A stretch of 64,000 nucleotides of DNA. It comes from Ligula intestinalis. Lineage: Eukaryota > Platyhelminthes > Cestoda > Diphyllobothriidea > Diphyllobothriidae. The notes beneath the pieces were generated by a model that did not search any database, was not told the DNA's origin, and saw nothing but the letters and a program-made list of their open reading frames with translations. Shown here one piece after another: positions 12,181 to 22,224 of this stretch. The stretch is taken from NCBI GenBank assembly GCA_036362985.1, contig JAYGXS010000004.1, positions 32,906,660-32,970,659 of the forward strand, in the 5' to 3' direction. The first letter of the stretch is position 1. Every line of letters begins with the position of its first letter. Both the position numbers and the translations under genes were made by a program.

Positions 12181-12244
12181 GCTTTTGACATATAAATAGA
12201 CCATCCAAACATATAACGAGTCAGAAATAACGAAAAACATCAGC
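11970..12244 (+). promoter_or_regulatory. Promoter module of array 1 gene copy 2
   Basis: TATAAATA at 12,191-12,198 lies 54 bp before the ATG, the same spacing as in copy 1. A TGTTTAC site lies at 12,120-12,126, followed by TAGCATGCATG. The block is nearly identical to 33,640-33,845 and clearly similar to 8,290-8,490. A short leader ends 'aaaaacatcagc' directly before the ATG, as in copies 1 and 4. Confidence 0.6.
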
Positions 12245-13648
12245 ATGTCTGGTAAGTATCCATTCTACGCTGATTTCTTATACACAAGAAAGTCACTGTG
12301 CATAATTTTTGTATAAACTAAAGTGTTAAGTCATCACTTGCATTCGAATGACTTTGTGGTATCTCACAGAGTTATCGAATTCCAAAAGTACTTTTCATCC
12401 ACAGACACTAAACTTCCAGATGCCATTATACGAACTATAAGCTCAAGTTTAGTCAGTCAATGCACCCTTATTAATGCATTGAATGATCGTTTAAATATAC
12501 CGTTTTCCTCCGGGAAATACTTTCTAAAGATTATGTCCACTCACTTTACGAACATAACCTGACTGAATGAATGCTAAAATGTCCAACTGCTCTTTAATGT
12601 CAAAAATAGCAAGGTTTTCAGATATTCTCTTTAAATTAAGTATTTTATCGTCTAAAGATTAAAATATTTAAATGAATTCTGCATATACTCACACTTCACT
12701 CGGCTTGAGTTTGATAGTTATAAGGAGAGGCAAAAAGACAAAATAGTAATGCGAACAGTTGTTCTCATTGTCTGACCACACAGGATAACTCTGCCCAAAT
12801 GCAAAACATTGATTGTGTCGGTAAGGTGCGGACTTTCTTAAGTAGTAGTTATCATCGTATTTCATATAACCTATGTTAGGGGGATTGCTCGGTTGAAAAA
12901 AAATAATTTGGGATTTACTTTTTGTCAATCCAATATATTGAAATACCTTTTGCCCAAAAACCTTCCCTTCCGCGAACCATCTCTTGTTAGACAAAAGGCA
13001 GCAGCCCATGCAGCAGGCCCGGGTAGACTACGCCGTGGACTCCAAGGTCCAGAAGTCAAAGTCGTCGTCACCCGAGCAAGAGCAGCAGGCCATGTCGAAA
13101 GATTAAAATAGTTAAATGAATTCGGCATATGCTCACACTTCAATTTCCACGCATCAGTCTGATTTTGATAGTTGTAAGTAGGGGCAAGAAGACGAAATAG
13201 TAATGCGAAGAGTTGTAGTCATTGTCTGACCACACAGGATAACTCTGCCCAAATCCAAAGTTTTGATTGTGTCGGTAATGTGCAGACTGTCTAAGATAGT
13301 AATTATCATCCTAACTCATAAAATTTCTGTAAGAGGGATTGCTCGTTTGAATAAATTATTTGGGATTAACTTTATGTAAATCCTTTATATTGAACAACCT
13401 ATTGCCCAAAAAATAACCTTCTGCACACCATGACTTTTTTAGACAAGAAGCAGCAACCAATGCAGCAGGCCCAGGTGGACTCCGCCGTGGACTCCAAGGT
13501 CAAGAAGTCAAAGTCATCGTCACCGGAGCAAGAGCAGCGGGCCATGTCTGTTGAGCAGTCCGCTGATGTGTCCAGAGCCGCCTTTAAGCAGACAATCAGT
13601 CCGCAGTCTGAACAGTCCACCGAGGCGGTTGAACAGGCGCAGGAATAA
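12245..13648 (+). CDS. Array 1 small Q/S/E-rich protein, copy 2 (two exons)
   Basis: Proposed join 12,245-12,251 + 13,443-13,648. Exon 1 is ATGTCTG with donor GGTAAGT, the best donor in the family. The exon 2 acceptor is 'gacttttttag'. The split codon G|AC gives a 70-residue product: MSDKKQQPMQQ..., VDSAVDSKVKKSKSSSPEQE..., ending TEAVEQAQE and TAA. Residue pattern, length, GC-ending codons and phase match copy 1; differences are scattered substitutions. The intron is ~1.19 kb because a ~444-bp tandem duplication placed a second, truncated exon 2 at 12,991-13,106. AATAAA follows at 13,683-13,688. Function is unknown; no signal peptide or domain is visible. Confidence 0.72.
12653..13548 (+). 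repeat. ~444-bp tandem duplication inside gene copy 2
   Basis: Copy A is 12,653-13,096 and copy B about 13,097-13,548. Both hold the 3' half of the intron and the first half of exon 2. The junction at 13,096/13,097 joins mid-exon 'gccatgtc' to intron sequence 'gaaagattaaaat'. The shared landmarks (AAAGATT at 12,654 and 13,098) are 444 bp apart. The normal intron length in copies 1 and 3 puts the original exon start at 12,991. Confidence 0.85.
12991..13106 (+). pseudogene. Truncated extra exon 2 (exon 2a) of copy 2
   Basis: After acceptor 'tctcttgttag', the frame from exon 1 (G|AC) continues DKRQQPMQQARVDYAVDSK, then KSKSSSPEQEQQAMS. It then runs through the duplication junction to KD and a TAA at 13,104-13,106. 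Splicing to it would give a 40-residue protein without the C-terminal half. No AATAAA follows closely, so it would need to share the distal poly(A) signal or be skipped. It may be a by-product of the duplication with no role. Confidence 0.6.
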
Positions 13649-13682
13649 GCCCCTTCTCAACCTAATATGAAGTGCCCATTTA

Positions 13683-13688
13683 AATAAA
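13683..13688 (+). terminator. Poly(A) signal of copy 2
   Basis: AATAAA 35 bp after the stop codon in the same 'CATTTAAATAAA' context as the other copies. Confidence 0.65.
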
Positions 13689-14698
13689 ACGTTAAATAGT
13701 TCATGTGTTGTCCTTTTTACCTGTTTCTGCAGAGGACTGTTTGCCAGCTCCGTAGGGAGGTTTGCCGTTTACTGGAGCAAATGACAAATTGGGTATGGTT
13801 TTGGAGTCGGGAGAGAGTAGTCGAACCCTAGGGCGTGGTTCTTGTCTGAACAATAGAATAAGATATGGTCTCGAGGAGATGCTTCTTTTAGAAACCACAA
13901 AAAGCAGGCTTCTCGCTGTTTCTGAACGGGAAGATGTCAACCGCGTTAAACTCCATGAATATTATCATCTTTTATGAGGCCATCGAGGTAGCTTAGGAGA
14001 TGCCAAATTTATTCCATCTGAGTATTGGCTGATTAAATAAAACACATCTCGGTTCAGTTTGTGGTTTTCTTCTAAGGAGCATTAATGAGAAAACAGTGTG
14101 GTTATAGGGAAATTTCTATAATCAAGTAAAAAGAAGTTTTTCTATGTTGGATGCGGCAAAGGTTTGCGTGCATTGTTCTGATGCAGAAGTATATTTGCGT
14201 CATACTCCCATTTAGGCTTCAGTCATGCTACTATGGCATTTTTTAAAATTTACTTCATGTTCAGCGATTGCGAATTCGTTGATCGGTTAAAAAGGAGACT
14301 TAATATTTTAGATGTTAAAAATTGCTTCGTTGTGCCGTGACATTTTCAAACATATGTTGCTAAACGTATGAGGAGGCATACATTTCTTGTGCTTAAGAGA
14401 AAAGAAAACATGATCCTCATTTCAAAGTCTTTGGTTGATGCTGAGATTTAAGGTACTTGCGACATCTTGAAGTTCATGAAGAATCCAGTTGAGTGACATT
14501 GGTATATTTGTTATGCAAGCGTAGTTGCTTGAGCTCGCGCGTGACCTTTATAAAAACTGCAAATGACGGTTGGCTTGCTACTACGCAATTTGGCAAAAGT
14601 ATAAGTAATAACTCCTAGGATTTGATTCCAGTTATAAACGATTTATAGTAGACAGCCATCTCAAAAATAGAGGTATGTGTTTATATTCGTGCGAAGCA
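13689..14698. repeat. 3' flank of gene copy 2, no gene seen
   Basis: The start of this flank ('ctgcagaggac') resembles that of copy 3 ('ctgcaaaggac' near 22,262). The part near 14,210-14,350 resembles 5,740-5,900. No coding exon is supported; the open frames on both strands show no domain. Confidence 0.4.
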
Positions 14699-15000
14699 CC
14701 CAAAAGAACTTCGTTGCGGTGCCGCAGTTACCATGGTCAGAGCCACTAAGCCAGCAGTCCGCATCCTGTCACATATATCGGCTACAAGTTCCCCTACGGG
14801 TGATGAGATTGTTGTCTCCAATCTCCTCCCACCTCGTCTGACAAGCAACTTATTTTTCTGTCAAGCCACTTAGTGTATTTTGTCAATTACCAAATAAATC
14901 TTAAAACCTTGCAAACATTTATCGAAAACACACAAGTGTTGGCCATTTTATATTTAGACATTTTTAAATGAGAATTTCCGCAAATTTAAAAAGACTGTTA
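14699..15000 (+). repeat. Left direct repeat (pLTR) of Penelope-like element
   Basis: The sequence from 'cccaaaagaacttcgttgcgg' onward is similar to 17,395-17,680 in the same orientation. It starts inside the coding end of the element (TQKNFVAVPQLPW in one frame, the usual last residues of this PLE type) and continues into the 3' tail. Penelope elements are known to carry such tandem partial copies, called pLTRs, at the left end. Confidence 0.7.
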
Positions 15001-15560
15001 TGATCCCGCGGTGTTAAACGCCCACAGTGGGTACGTACGAATCAACACCAAATTTGTGGAGATGATAGTGCAGGCCAACTTTATAGAGATGTGTGTCGAG
15101 TTAGATCACTACCCGAACTTCTACTTGAGAGCAATGCCGTAGTATTGTAGGTTTATCACTATTTATACATTAAAAATATGCTAAGAATGAACTGGCAAAC
15201 ATCCATGTAAATGTGGAAGAACTAGAGCATCTATTTTGCCAAAATGTAGCCGTACTCGGCCACATAAACGAAGACGAAAGGCTGACATTCGTCCTGTCCT
15301 TCGGAGAGAAACGAGGAGGAATAAATACAACTGATCTCTTTGGGAGTGTACGTGAATGCAGATAACAACCGAAGCTTTCTGATGCTAAAGGCGGGACGTA
15401 CAGAATTATGCGTCCGTATCACTTGATAAAAACTCGATCGTAGCTTTACTCCTGGACCTTGACTTTTGCTGCCCCTCCTAGAAGCCCAGCCAACTAGAGT
15501 TGGTAACGCAGTTCGAGAACCTGCTGAGTCAAACACGTGACCTTCAGCCACTTTCGGCTG
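15001..15560. other. 5' region of Penelope-like element, unresolved
   Basis: The stretch lies between the left direct repeat and the first recognisable PLE coding frame. A 106-codon minus-strand frame (15,551-15,231) shows no domain and is probably chance. It may be the decayed N-terminal region of the element. Confidence 0.35.
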
Positions 15561-16216
15561 CGATATTACAGCATTTCTAGTATATGCTAGTTAACTATTT
15601 CTATCAGCATTTAAACAGTGGCGAGAAACATTGGGGTCTGGTAACGAAGGCACACATGGAGAAACTAAAACACCTGAACATCTGGACAGAGCAGATTACA
15701 TTGCCAAAATGCAATGCATTATATCAGCAAGGAGGACAGAAAAGGAGGAAGATGACACTGATGTCGTTGAAACGCAGCTAACTGACTGGCTGAAAATACT
15801 CAAAAATAACGATATCATAAGCGAATAGGATTTAAAGCGTCTCCGTCCCGTCGGTACGCAAATGTCTCGACTGTATGGTTTACTATAGATGTAGAAAGTT
15901 GGAGTACCTATTCGTTCCAGTCGAGATATGAGAAATTCGCGAAACCATGCGAGAGCAAAATGGCTAGCGGACAAACTGGAATCCATTCAGTGTCAACCAG
16001 CCCTACACAGTCTCCGAGACACCTAATAATTCGTGGGCGGCATGAAAGACCTCGACCTGGACGAAACAGTGATGTTTTCACTGGATGTCTCTTTCCTGTT
16101 CACGAACGCGCCGATCACAGAAACAGTAAATTACATGTGTAAATTAATTACCTTGAACCAGCTGGACATACCAATGCCAGTAAATGTACCTAAGGAATTA
16201 CTGTTAAAATATAAAT

Positions 16217-16430
16217 CGGCGAACATACGTTTGTTTTCGATAAATTCTCGTCAGGCCNNNNNNNNNNNNNNNNNNNNNNNNNNNNNNNNNNNNNNNNNNN
16301 NNNNNNNNNNNNNNNNNNNNNNNNNNNNNNNNNNNNNNNNNNNNNNNNNNNNNNNNNAAAAAAACGTATGTTCACCAATTTATCTTCGGACATTTTCAAT
16401 GGGAATTTTCGCAATGTTAAAATAAGCCTT
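16217..16430. repeat. Inverted plus direct pLTR pieces interrupting the RT
   Basis: 16,217-16,257 resembles the reverse complement of about 17,587-17,630. 16,358-16,430 resembles 17,614-17,680 in direct orientation. They flank the 100-N gap, so the gap probably hides a hairpin-like inverted repeat derived from the element's own terminal repeat. RT coding runs up to LLLKY before it and resumes at YNFYRHLNRAPM after it. Confidence 0.6.
16258..16357. other. Assembly gap (100 N)
   Basis: One hundred N, a conventional placeholder, so true length is unknown. It sits between inverted copies of Penelope terminal-repeat sequence, which probably caused the break. Confidence 0.95.
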
Positions 16431-17394
16431 GAATGTACAGTCCCACTTAACTACAACTTCTACAGGCATTTGAACAGAGCACCTATGAGCTACTTTCTGG
16501 ACCCACTTATAGCAAATATATTCATGGGCAAACTAGAAGCTGCGCAACTTCGCCACCAGATAAATAATCTGACGTACTAAAAGCGTTACGTAGGTGATAT
16601 ATTTGCCGTTGCATAATACCAAACCAACATTTAAGCTCTAATGAATACAGCGCACTCGTCTATTAAGTTTACAGTAGAAAAAGAACAATGTGGATCGCTC
16701 CCATTCCTTGATGTACTAAAGAGTAAGAGGGCTGCTGGGAGTACAAAACCTCAGGTAAATCGGAAGAAGACGTGGTCCGGGTAGTACATCCATTTTGCTG
16801 GCTTCGTACCGTTAAACTTCAAAGGTAATTTAGTACGATGTTTGAAGCAAAGGGTGAAAAGGATTCTCGACTGATAGCAATAAAGGAGTTAAGGAGTGTT
16901 GAAGGCATATTTCGACAAAATGGGTATCCCAGTTGATTTATCGCTAAGAACATGGCTGACAAGCCAACAAAACCTCCAGTGTTGACAGCAGAGAAGAAGA
17001 AAATATTCATCAGGGTCTCATTTTAAGGGGACGGACCAAGCGAACTTCTAAGGAGGCGCCTGAGTCAAGCTGTAGCAACCATCTTCTCAGCAGTCAACAT
17101 CCATGTAATTTTTTCGACTACTCACATCCTATACGGAGAGATCTAGGACAAACTGCCAGCCCAGAGCACGTCTTCGTGCATATATTAATTCACCTTTGTC
17201 ACACGAGCCGGTGTTCGTCAAAAATAGTACGAAATCCTATTCAAGACTGGTGAAGTAAAGGCAAAATAAACGTTATAAACAGTTCCATTCTAGCACACTT
17301 GGTAGACTCAGACTATCGTGTGGATGCCAGAGAGGTGTTCTAAGCATTTTAAGCTATTCAAAATTCCTTGGACGCCGAACAGTCCTGTGCGTCC

Positions 17395-17690
17395 AAAAGA
17401 ACTTCGCTGCGGCAAAGCAGTTACAATGGCCGAAAGCCGCTAAGCCAGCTACCCGTAGCTTTTCACCTTTCTCGGCTACCAATGATCCCTAAAGTTGAGC
17501 AGATTTTGACTGCGTCCCTCGCCTGATAACCGTACTAGATTTTCTACCAATCCGCATAGTATATTCACTTAATTACCATATAAACGTAACGGCATGACGA
17601 GAAATTATCGGCAAAAACGCATGTTCGTCAGTTTGGCTTCTGAAATTGCTCATGGACATTTTCGCAAAGTTAAAGGATATTTGCATATTT
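17395..17690 (+). repeat. Right direct repeat (pLTR) of Penelope-like element
   Basis: Same-orientation partner of 14,699-15,000. Both begin in the last codons of the ORF (CVQKNFA-like) and include 'ctaagccagc', 'tcggctac' and, near the end, 'gacattttcgca' (17,656). Confidence 0.7.
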
Positions 17691-18289
17691 GTACTCGATA
17701 CTTATTTTAGAGATCAGAATTTGTCCAGAATTTGATGAACACCTTTGGAAAATAAAAAAGAGTAGATTTTAAAGGTTCCCGCCTCTCTTATCTGAGGCGG
17801 ACTTGGCTGCTTGTTCCTAATGGCTGGCAAGAATATATGAAATTCCCAACCATGGGCGTTCAGCAAGCAATTTACAAGCTGAAGGCAAACATGAGTGTGA
17901 TAAACATTTTCAGAAATAAATAAAAACTTATATAGATTAGAGATTGCTATCAGTGCATATTTGAGCTCTAAAAGTCACCTTTTCGATAGACTGGCAATCT
18001 CTGAAATGGCGAAAGAATCATTTCCCGTTCTTAATTGACGAGCTATCCTTTGGTATACTTATTCACTGAGAAATTATATAGTCAACGTTCAAAAAATTCA
18101 AAAATGTCAGATATGTAACACCATAAGGAGTTCACTTAAACATCTTCTAGCAAGGCTGAAATCTTATCGTATGCACTTCAGCTCTTACGCGGCTTTTTCC
18201 AAGCTTTGAAGAATAAATGATTGAAAACATATCAATCAGTGTGTATCCACAGAAATTCCTTCGCGCAGCATACCTTAGCTTACACGAAC
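17691..18289. other. No gene seen
   Basis: AT-rich sequence after the Penelope element. The piece near 17,770-17,830 ('cctctcttatctgaggcgga') resembles 7,566-7,590, so it belongs to the array 1 background. No gene is supported. Confidence 0.4.
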
Positions 18290-18540
18290 CGTATGCGTAG
18301 CGCACGACACGGTAGTGCCAATTTACAAAATAGGCTGTTTACTTGGTGGTTGCTTTCTATGGTTGAAATAAGGATATTGACAGCTGGGAATCGCTTGGTT
18401 CTTTAAAACATTTAGCTGATTATGTGACCACCGAAACGTGCTCGCTTAGGAACATGCTTTCTACCATAAATAAGGTGGTGGTGAATGCGACCTCGATGCC
18501 AAGGAAAGCTTACTTCCATGTCATGAACAGGTAAAAGGGT
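18290..18540 (+). repeat. Relic promoter module of array 1
   Basis: It resembles 230-490 and 29,330-29,590 in order and spacing: 'cacgaaccgtatgcgtagcgc', 'ttacttgg', 'gggaatcg.ttg.ttcttt', 'gattatgtgaccaccga' and 'aacatg.tt.ctacca'. No TATA box or ATG with a splice donor follows at the expected place. Confidence 0.5.
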
Positions 18541-20834
18541 AGAGATCTGACGACATATCCCCTTTATTTCTGGTGGACTTCCATCCAGCGTTTGTTCCAA
18601 AACAGTCAGGGGGTTGCTGCACAAATGTTCAGTCACCTCCAACAGTCATATTTATCCTCGAGTAATATAAATCATTAATCTCTTAAAGGTACCAATTACT
18701 GTTCGCGAAAACCACGCAAACCCCACCTTAGTCAAAGTTAAATGAAACTGCTCGTTCCTCTTGGAAAATGGTCTCTCTAACGAGATGTTAACCGGTAAAT
18801 GCCTGGGTAGGTGGTGTGCATCTTGATTAAAAGTTCCAGTTTTGTAATCTTTAAATTCGCCGGCAATATATTTGACTGAGAATCGGTTCGCAGTTTTATC
18901 AGAAATATAATTCTGCCATGGAATTCAGGACCTTCTTTTAATCGTTGCATAGAAACCATGAAAAATATATACAGCCTTATTATTTCCCAACATCTGTGGA
19001 CACTTAAGTAAGTAATGATCAATCAAACTTTTTACAAATATCTGTCAGCGCCAACTGAGAAAATTAAATGTGACCAGTGCAAATGCATATCTTTGTGATC
19101 CATATTAAGAAGCACAACATGTTGTGGACTGAGCTTTTGAACATCTTAAATTCTTTTTGCATGTTCAGGAAAAAAAGTGGTATCATCAAAGTATAGCATG
19201 AAAATCATGTTAGTAGGAGTTTTGATTAGCCTGGGTCATTAATGGTGAAGTTAGTATGTCACGCTAATTAACCAGTGTCCCTGATCTCTTATACGCCTAC
19301 ACCAGACACACCGTCTGATGAAACGGTGGTAAACTTATAAATTAGTAAGATTCCACAGAGAGACTGGCGTTTTCCGATAAAAGAAGACTAGGACTGTTTA
19401 AAGATGGATAAGTTAGCAAGTAGTTAAGGCATAAAGGGAAGAGAGGATTACAGATTGTGGTTTGTGACGGTTGGCATACATCTGCTGAAATCAAGCGGTT
19501 GTCATGCCTTGATTTCAATGGAAAGCGGTATCATTTTCGTGAGAGGTATTGGCATAAAATAACAAGAAATCTGAGCTGCAACATCATGCAATGAAAAAAT
19601 ATGAAATAAGCGTCAAATATTATTGTCCGGCGTGTCGGACAAGTCAATATTTGGGGTATGATATGATAAGTTCGCTTTCGGCGACAGCTAACAGTGGTCG
19701 TTTAACTGCAAATACGCTGCATGTCGCTGGAAGGTGGACGGGATAAGTTTTTTGAACACAGTATTCATAAAGCTGAGGCAGAAATATTTAACAGAATAGT
19801 CAGGACATCAAAAATAAAGATACGGTGAACGTAACAACCTCATTTTTGTCCAGATATAGTAGAACGAGGATGAACGTAAAATAATGAACATTCTTCTCCC
19901 TTGAACAGAAATAAGTAGGACAAGGGCGAACTTGTCTGACGTTCAGCTCAATCATAAGGTGTTATAGCAATTGGGATCTCAAAAATTGTAGTCTGACCTT
20001 GAATTTTTTACTATATCTATATTTCTATCTATTTCTATATCAAAATACCTTTCTTTTGTATTGCCTAGACTGCATACTCACTAATACACTCGGTCCTGTA
20101 TTACAGAAGGACAAGGCATTCGTGTGGTGATCTGGGACCGAAAACTACATTGCATCAGCTGCGGCACAACGTTCCCAACTTGGAAGAGAAAATTGTAGTT
20201 ACTAAGAATGAATCTATTACACTGCCATTTAGAGAAATTTCGTAAACTTGTTGGATGATACTGATCCGGGAGAAACTCAACGTGCCCGCAGGATTTCGTA
20301 AACTGCACTTTGTAGATAGTTCAAGATTAAAAATAACAGTAGTATGTCAGATGATTAACAATACATGAAACGATCCACCAGCCCACCCAATATATGAAGC
20401 CGGAGACTTTGTAGCGACCTCAGCTTCTAAGCCATGCTTTGTTTGCACGCGTCTGGTTCATGCCTGCTACTCATGTTTATTTGGAAAGTGCGCATCAGAG
20501 CGTGTCAAAGGCAGGTTAAGGTCATGGACGAGTGTTCAAATTCTGTCTGTCCTAACTGACCATCAAGGTTACAAGGCCAGTTCACAAAGGACCCTAGTGT
20601 GGTGACTGCTTACGCTCACACACTTCCGGACACAGTGACCTCACTACCGGAATGCGATTCTACACTGCACTTGCTCGGGCGTTAGTTACCTGATACTCAG
20701 ATGTTACTCCTTCTGCACTTAATTAAATTGTTCATAATACTCTTGCTATCGACGCATTATCTTATTTGCTTGTTTATAACCGTTGGTATACGCCTATAAT
20801 CTATTTTCCGAACGGATAACTTCGATCCTATAAT
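18541..20834. repeat. Diverged array 1 intergenic sequence, no gene seen
   Basis: About 18,960-19,210 matches the block found at 3,280-3,500 ('ctgtcagcgccaactgag'). About 19,490-19,560 matches 11,330-11,400 ('gcggttgtcatgcc'). 20,012-20,045 is a short (TCTATA)-like run. The remainder shows nothing I can support. Confidence 0.45.
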
Positions 20835-20942
20835 TAACATATAACAATACATATAACAATACATATAACATAACAATATAACAATATATAACAATTTATA
20901 TATATATAACAATATATAACAATATAACATATAACAATACGT
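20835..20942. repeat. AT-rich simple repeat (ATATAACAAT-type)
   Basis: Imperfect tandem repeat built from ATATAACAATAC and ATATAACA units, with a short TATATATA core. It produces the Tyr/Leu/Cys-rich open frame on the minus strand, which is not a gene. Confidence 0.9.
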
Positions 20943-21139
20943 ACGCATTCTACAATTTCTGAAAGGCTATTTTTTCTACCAAATTGGTACAAGGAACACA
21001 TATTTATAGGCAATACATTTTAAGTAATAAGAGTATTGCAAACCTATCGGAAAAAATGCAGGTCATGGAAGCACACATGCTTTCAACTTGTAGTTTTAAG
21101 AGTTGACTGTAAAGAAGCTGTTTTTAAAGCCAGAATCCT

Positions 21140-21246
21140 GAGAGGACGATTACAAACGTACAACTGACGTTAAATTCTGTGCTGTTAACATATAAATAGA
21201 CCATGCAGATGTATAGTGAGGTGGAAAAAACACCAAAAATATTAGC
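21140..21246 (+). promoter_or_regulatory. Promoter of array 1 gene copy 3
   Basis: TATAAATAGACCATGCAGAT starts at 21,191, 56 bp before the ATG, and matches the copy 2 core promoter (TATAAATAGACCATCCAAAC). Similarity further upstream is weak, so only the core promoter is well conserved here. Confidence 0.5.
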
Positions 21247-22184
21247 ATGTCTGGTGAGTATCCACTGTACTTTGATTTAGAACACATAAGGAAGTTATTG
21301 TGCATAGTCTGTATATCATTTAAGATTTTTAATTCTCTAGTTACTCGCTAATGAAAAACTTCCTTGTTTTTCCCGAAGCTACCAATTATACAAGTATTTT
21401 GCATTTTTGAAAATTAGCATCTTAAAAGACATTCATACGAACTGTAATCAGTAGTTCAGCTCGTACACATTGATAGGGGCCTATGGTAGTGCGGTTCAGC
21501 TTTATGTACTTTGTCAGCTACACACTTCGTAAATATCAGAAAGCGAATCCTGTTTTCGATAGCTTGTTTGATGTAAATGTACTCCTATAATCATGCGCGA
21601 GTTCGACACATTTAAATTAAGTTTTTTACCTGTTCACACTCAAAGAACGCGACCTGTTTTCACAGGGATGGCAATAGACCAAGTAGATAGTTTGGGATTG
21701 TAAAGAATTGGTCCTGACTTGTGGACATGCAGCTTCTAGGGCGTATAATCAATGCAGTGTGACTCTGCCATCGCCTACAACCTAGCGTAAATTTTATTGA
21801 GTATCAGTGAGATACAGACTGTCTGAAACAGTAGTATACATCCTACCGCATGTAACCTCTGTTCAAAGTATTGGTCAGTTGGATAAATAATTTACTCTTA
21901 AATTACTTTAAATCCAATATATTGCACCACCTTTTGCCCAAAAATTCTTACCTTTACGCGCACAATGTCTTTTGTAGACAAGCAACAGCCCAAAAACAGC
22001 CCGAGGTGGACACCATCGTGGATGCCGCTGTGGACGCCAAGGTCCAGAAGCCGAAGGCGGCAGTGCCGCTGCAAGAGCAGCAGGCCATATCTGTTAAGCA
22101 GAAGGTGATGTGTCTAGCGCTGCTGCTAAGAAGACCATTACGTCTGAACAGGACGCAGAGGCGGTGGAACCGGCGCAGGAATAA
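21247..22184 (+). pseudogene. Array 1 small gene copy 3, frameshifted
   Basis: Exon 1 is ATGTCTG (21,247-21,253) with donor GGTGAGT. Exon 2 starts at 21,978 after 'tcttttgtag', so both splice sites and the TATA box are intact. After DKQQP the frame slips. The family frame carries KQPEVDTIVDAAVDAKVQKP, then QEQQAISVKQK, slips again, and ends with TITSEQDAEAVEPAQE and TAA at 22,182-22,184. Normal splicing would instead read an Arg/Trp/Pro-rich frame and stop at TGA 22,106-22,108, about 45 residues. It is the most divergent copy: either a pseudogene or a repurposed frame. AATAAA is at 22,219-22,224. Confidence 0.62.
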
Positions 22185-22218
22185 GCCCCTCCCCAACCTA
22201 AACTGTACTGACCGTTTA

Positions 22219-22224
22219 AATAAA
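22219..22224 (+). terminator. Poly(A) signal of copy 3
   Basis: AATAAA 35 bp after the ancestral stop, in the same 'TTTAAATAAAACAT' context as the other copies. Confidence 0.55.

Larger units (their letters stand above)
15584..17480 (+). pseudogene. Penelope-like element ORF, decayed RT and GIY-YIG remnant
   Basis: Pieces in several frames follow the PLE order. They are LDRADYIAKMQCI (15,683), LRPVGTQMSRLYGL (15,840), RNHARAKWLADKLESIQ, and MKDLDLDETVMFSLDVS with LFTNAPITETVNY (16,042-16,140). Then come LIANIFMGKLEAAQL (16,507) and KRYVGDIFAVA, where the catalytic YVDD is YVGD. SIKFTVEKEQCGSLPFLDVL follows. A late segment, NSSILAHLVDSDYRVDARE (17,278), is the C-terminal GIY-YIG region. Many stops and frameshifts, plus an interruption at 16,217-16,430 containing a gap, make it dead. 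It is flanked by direct repeats at 14,699-15,000 and 17,395-17,690. Confidence 0.88.

Noticed and set aside
12893..13143. Gly/Arg/Ala-rich frames around 12,893-13,143 on both strands
   Set aside because: These are alternative-frame readings of the truncated exon 2a.
15231..15551. 106-codon minus-strand frame inside the 14.7-17.7 kb Penelope region
   Set aside because: It is antisense to the element, shows no domain, and lies where the decayed N-terminal region is expected.
20757..20948. Tyr/Leu/Cys-rich 63-codon minus-strand frame
   Set aside because: Translation of the ATATAACAAT simple repeat.
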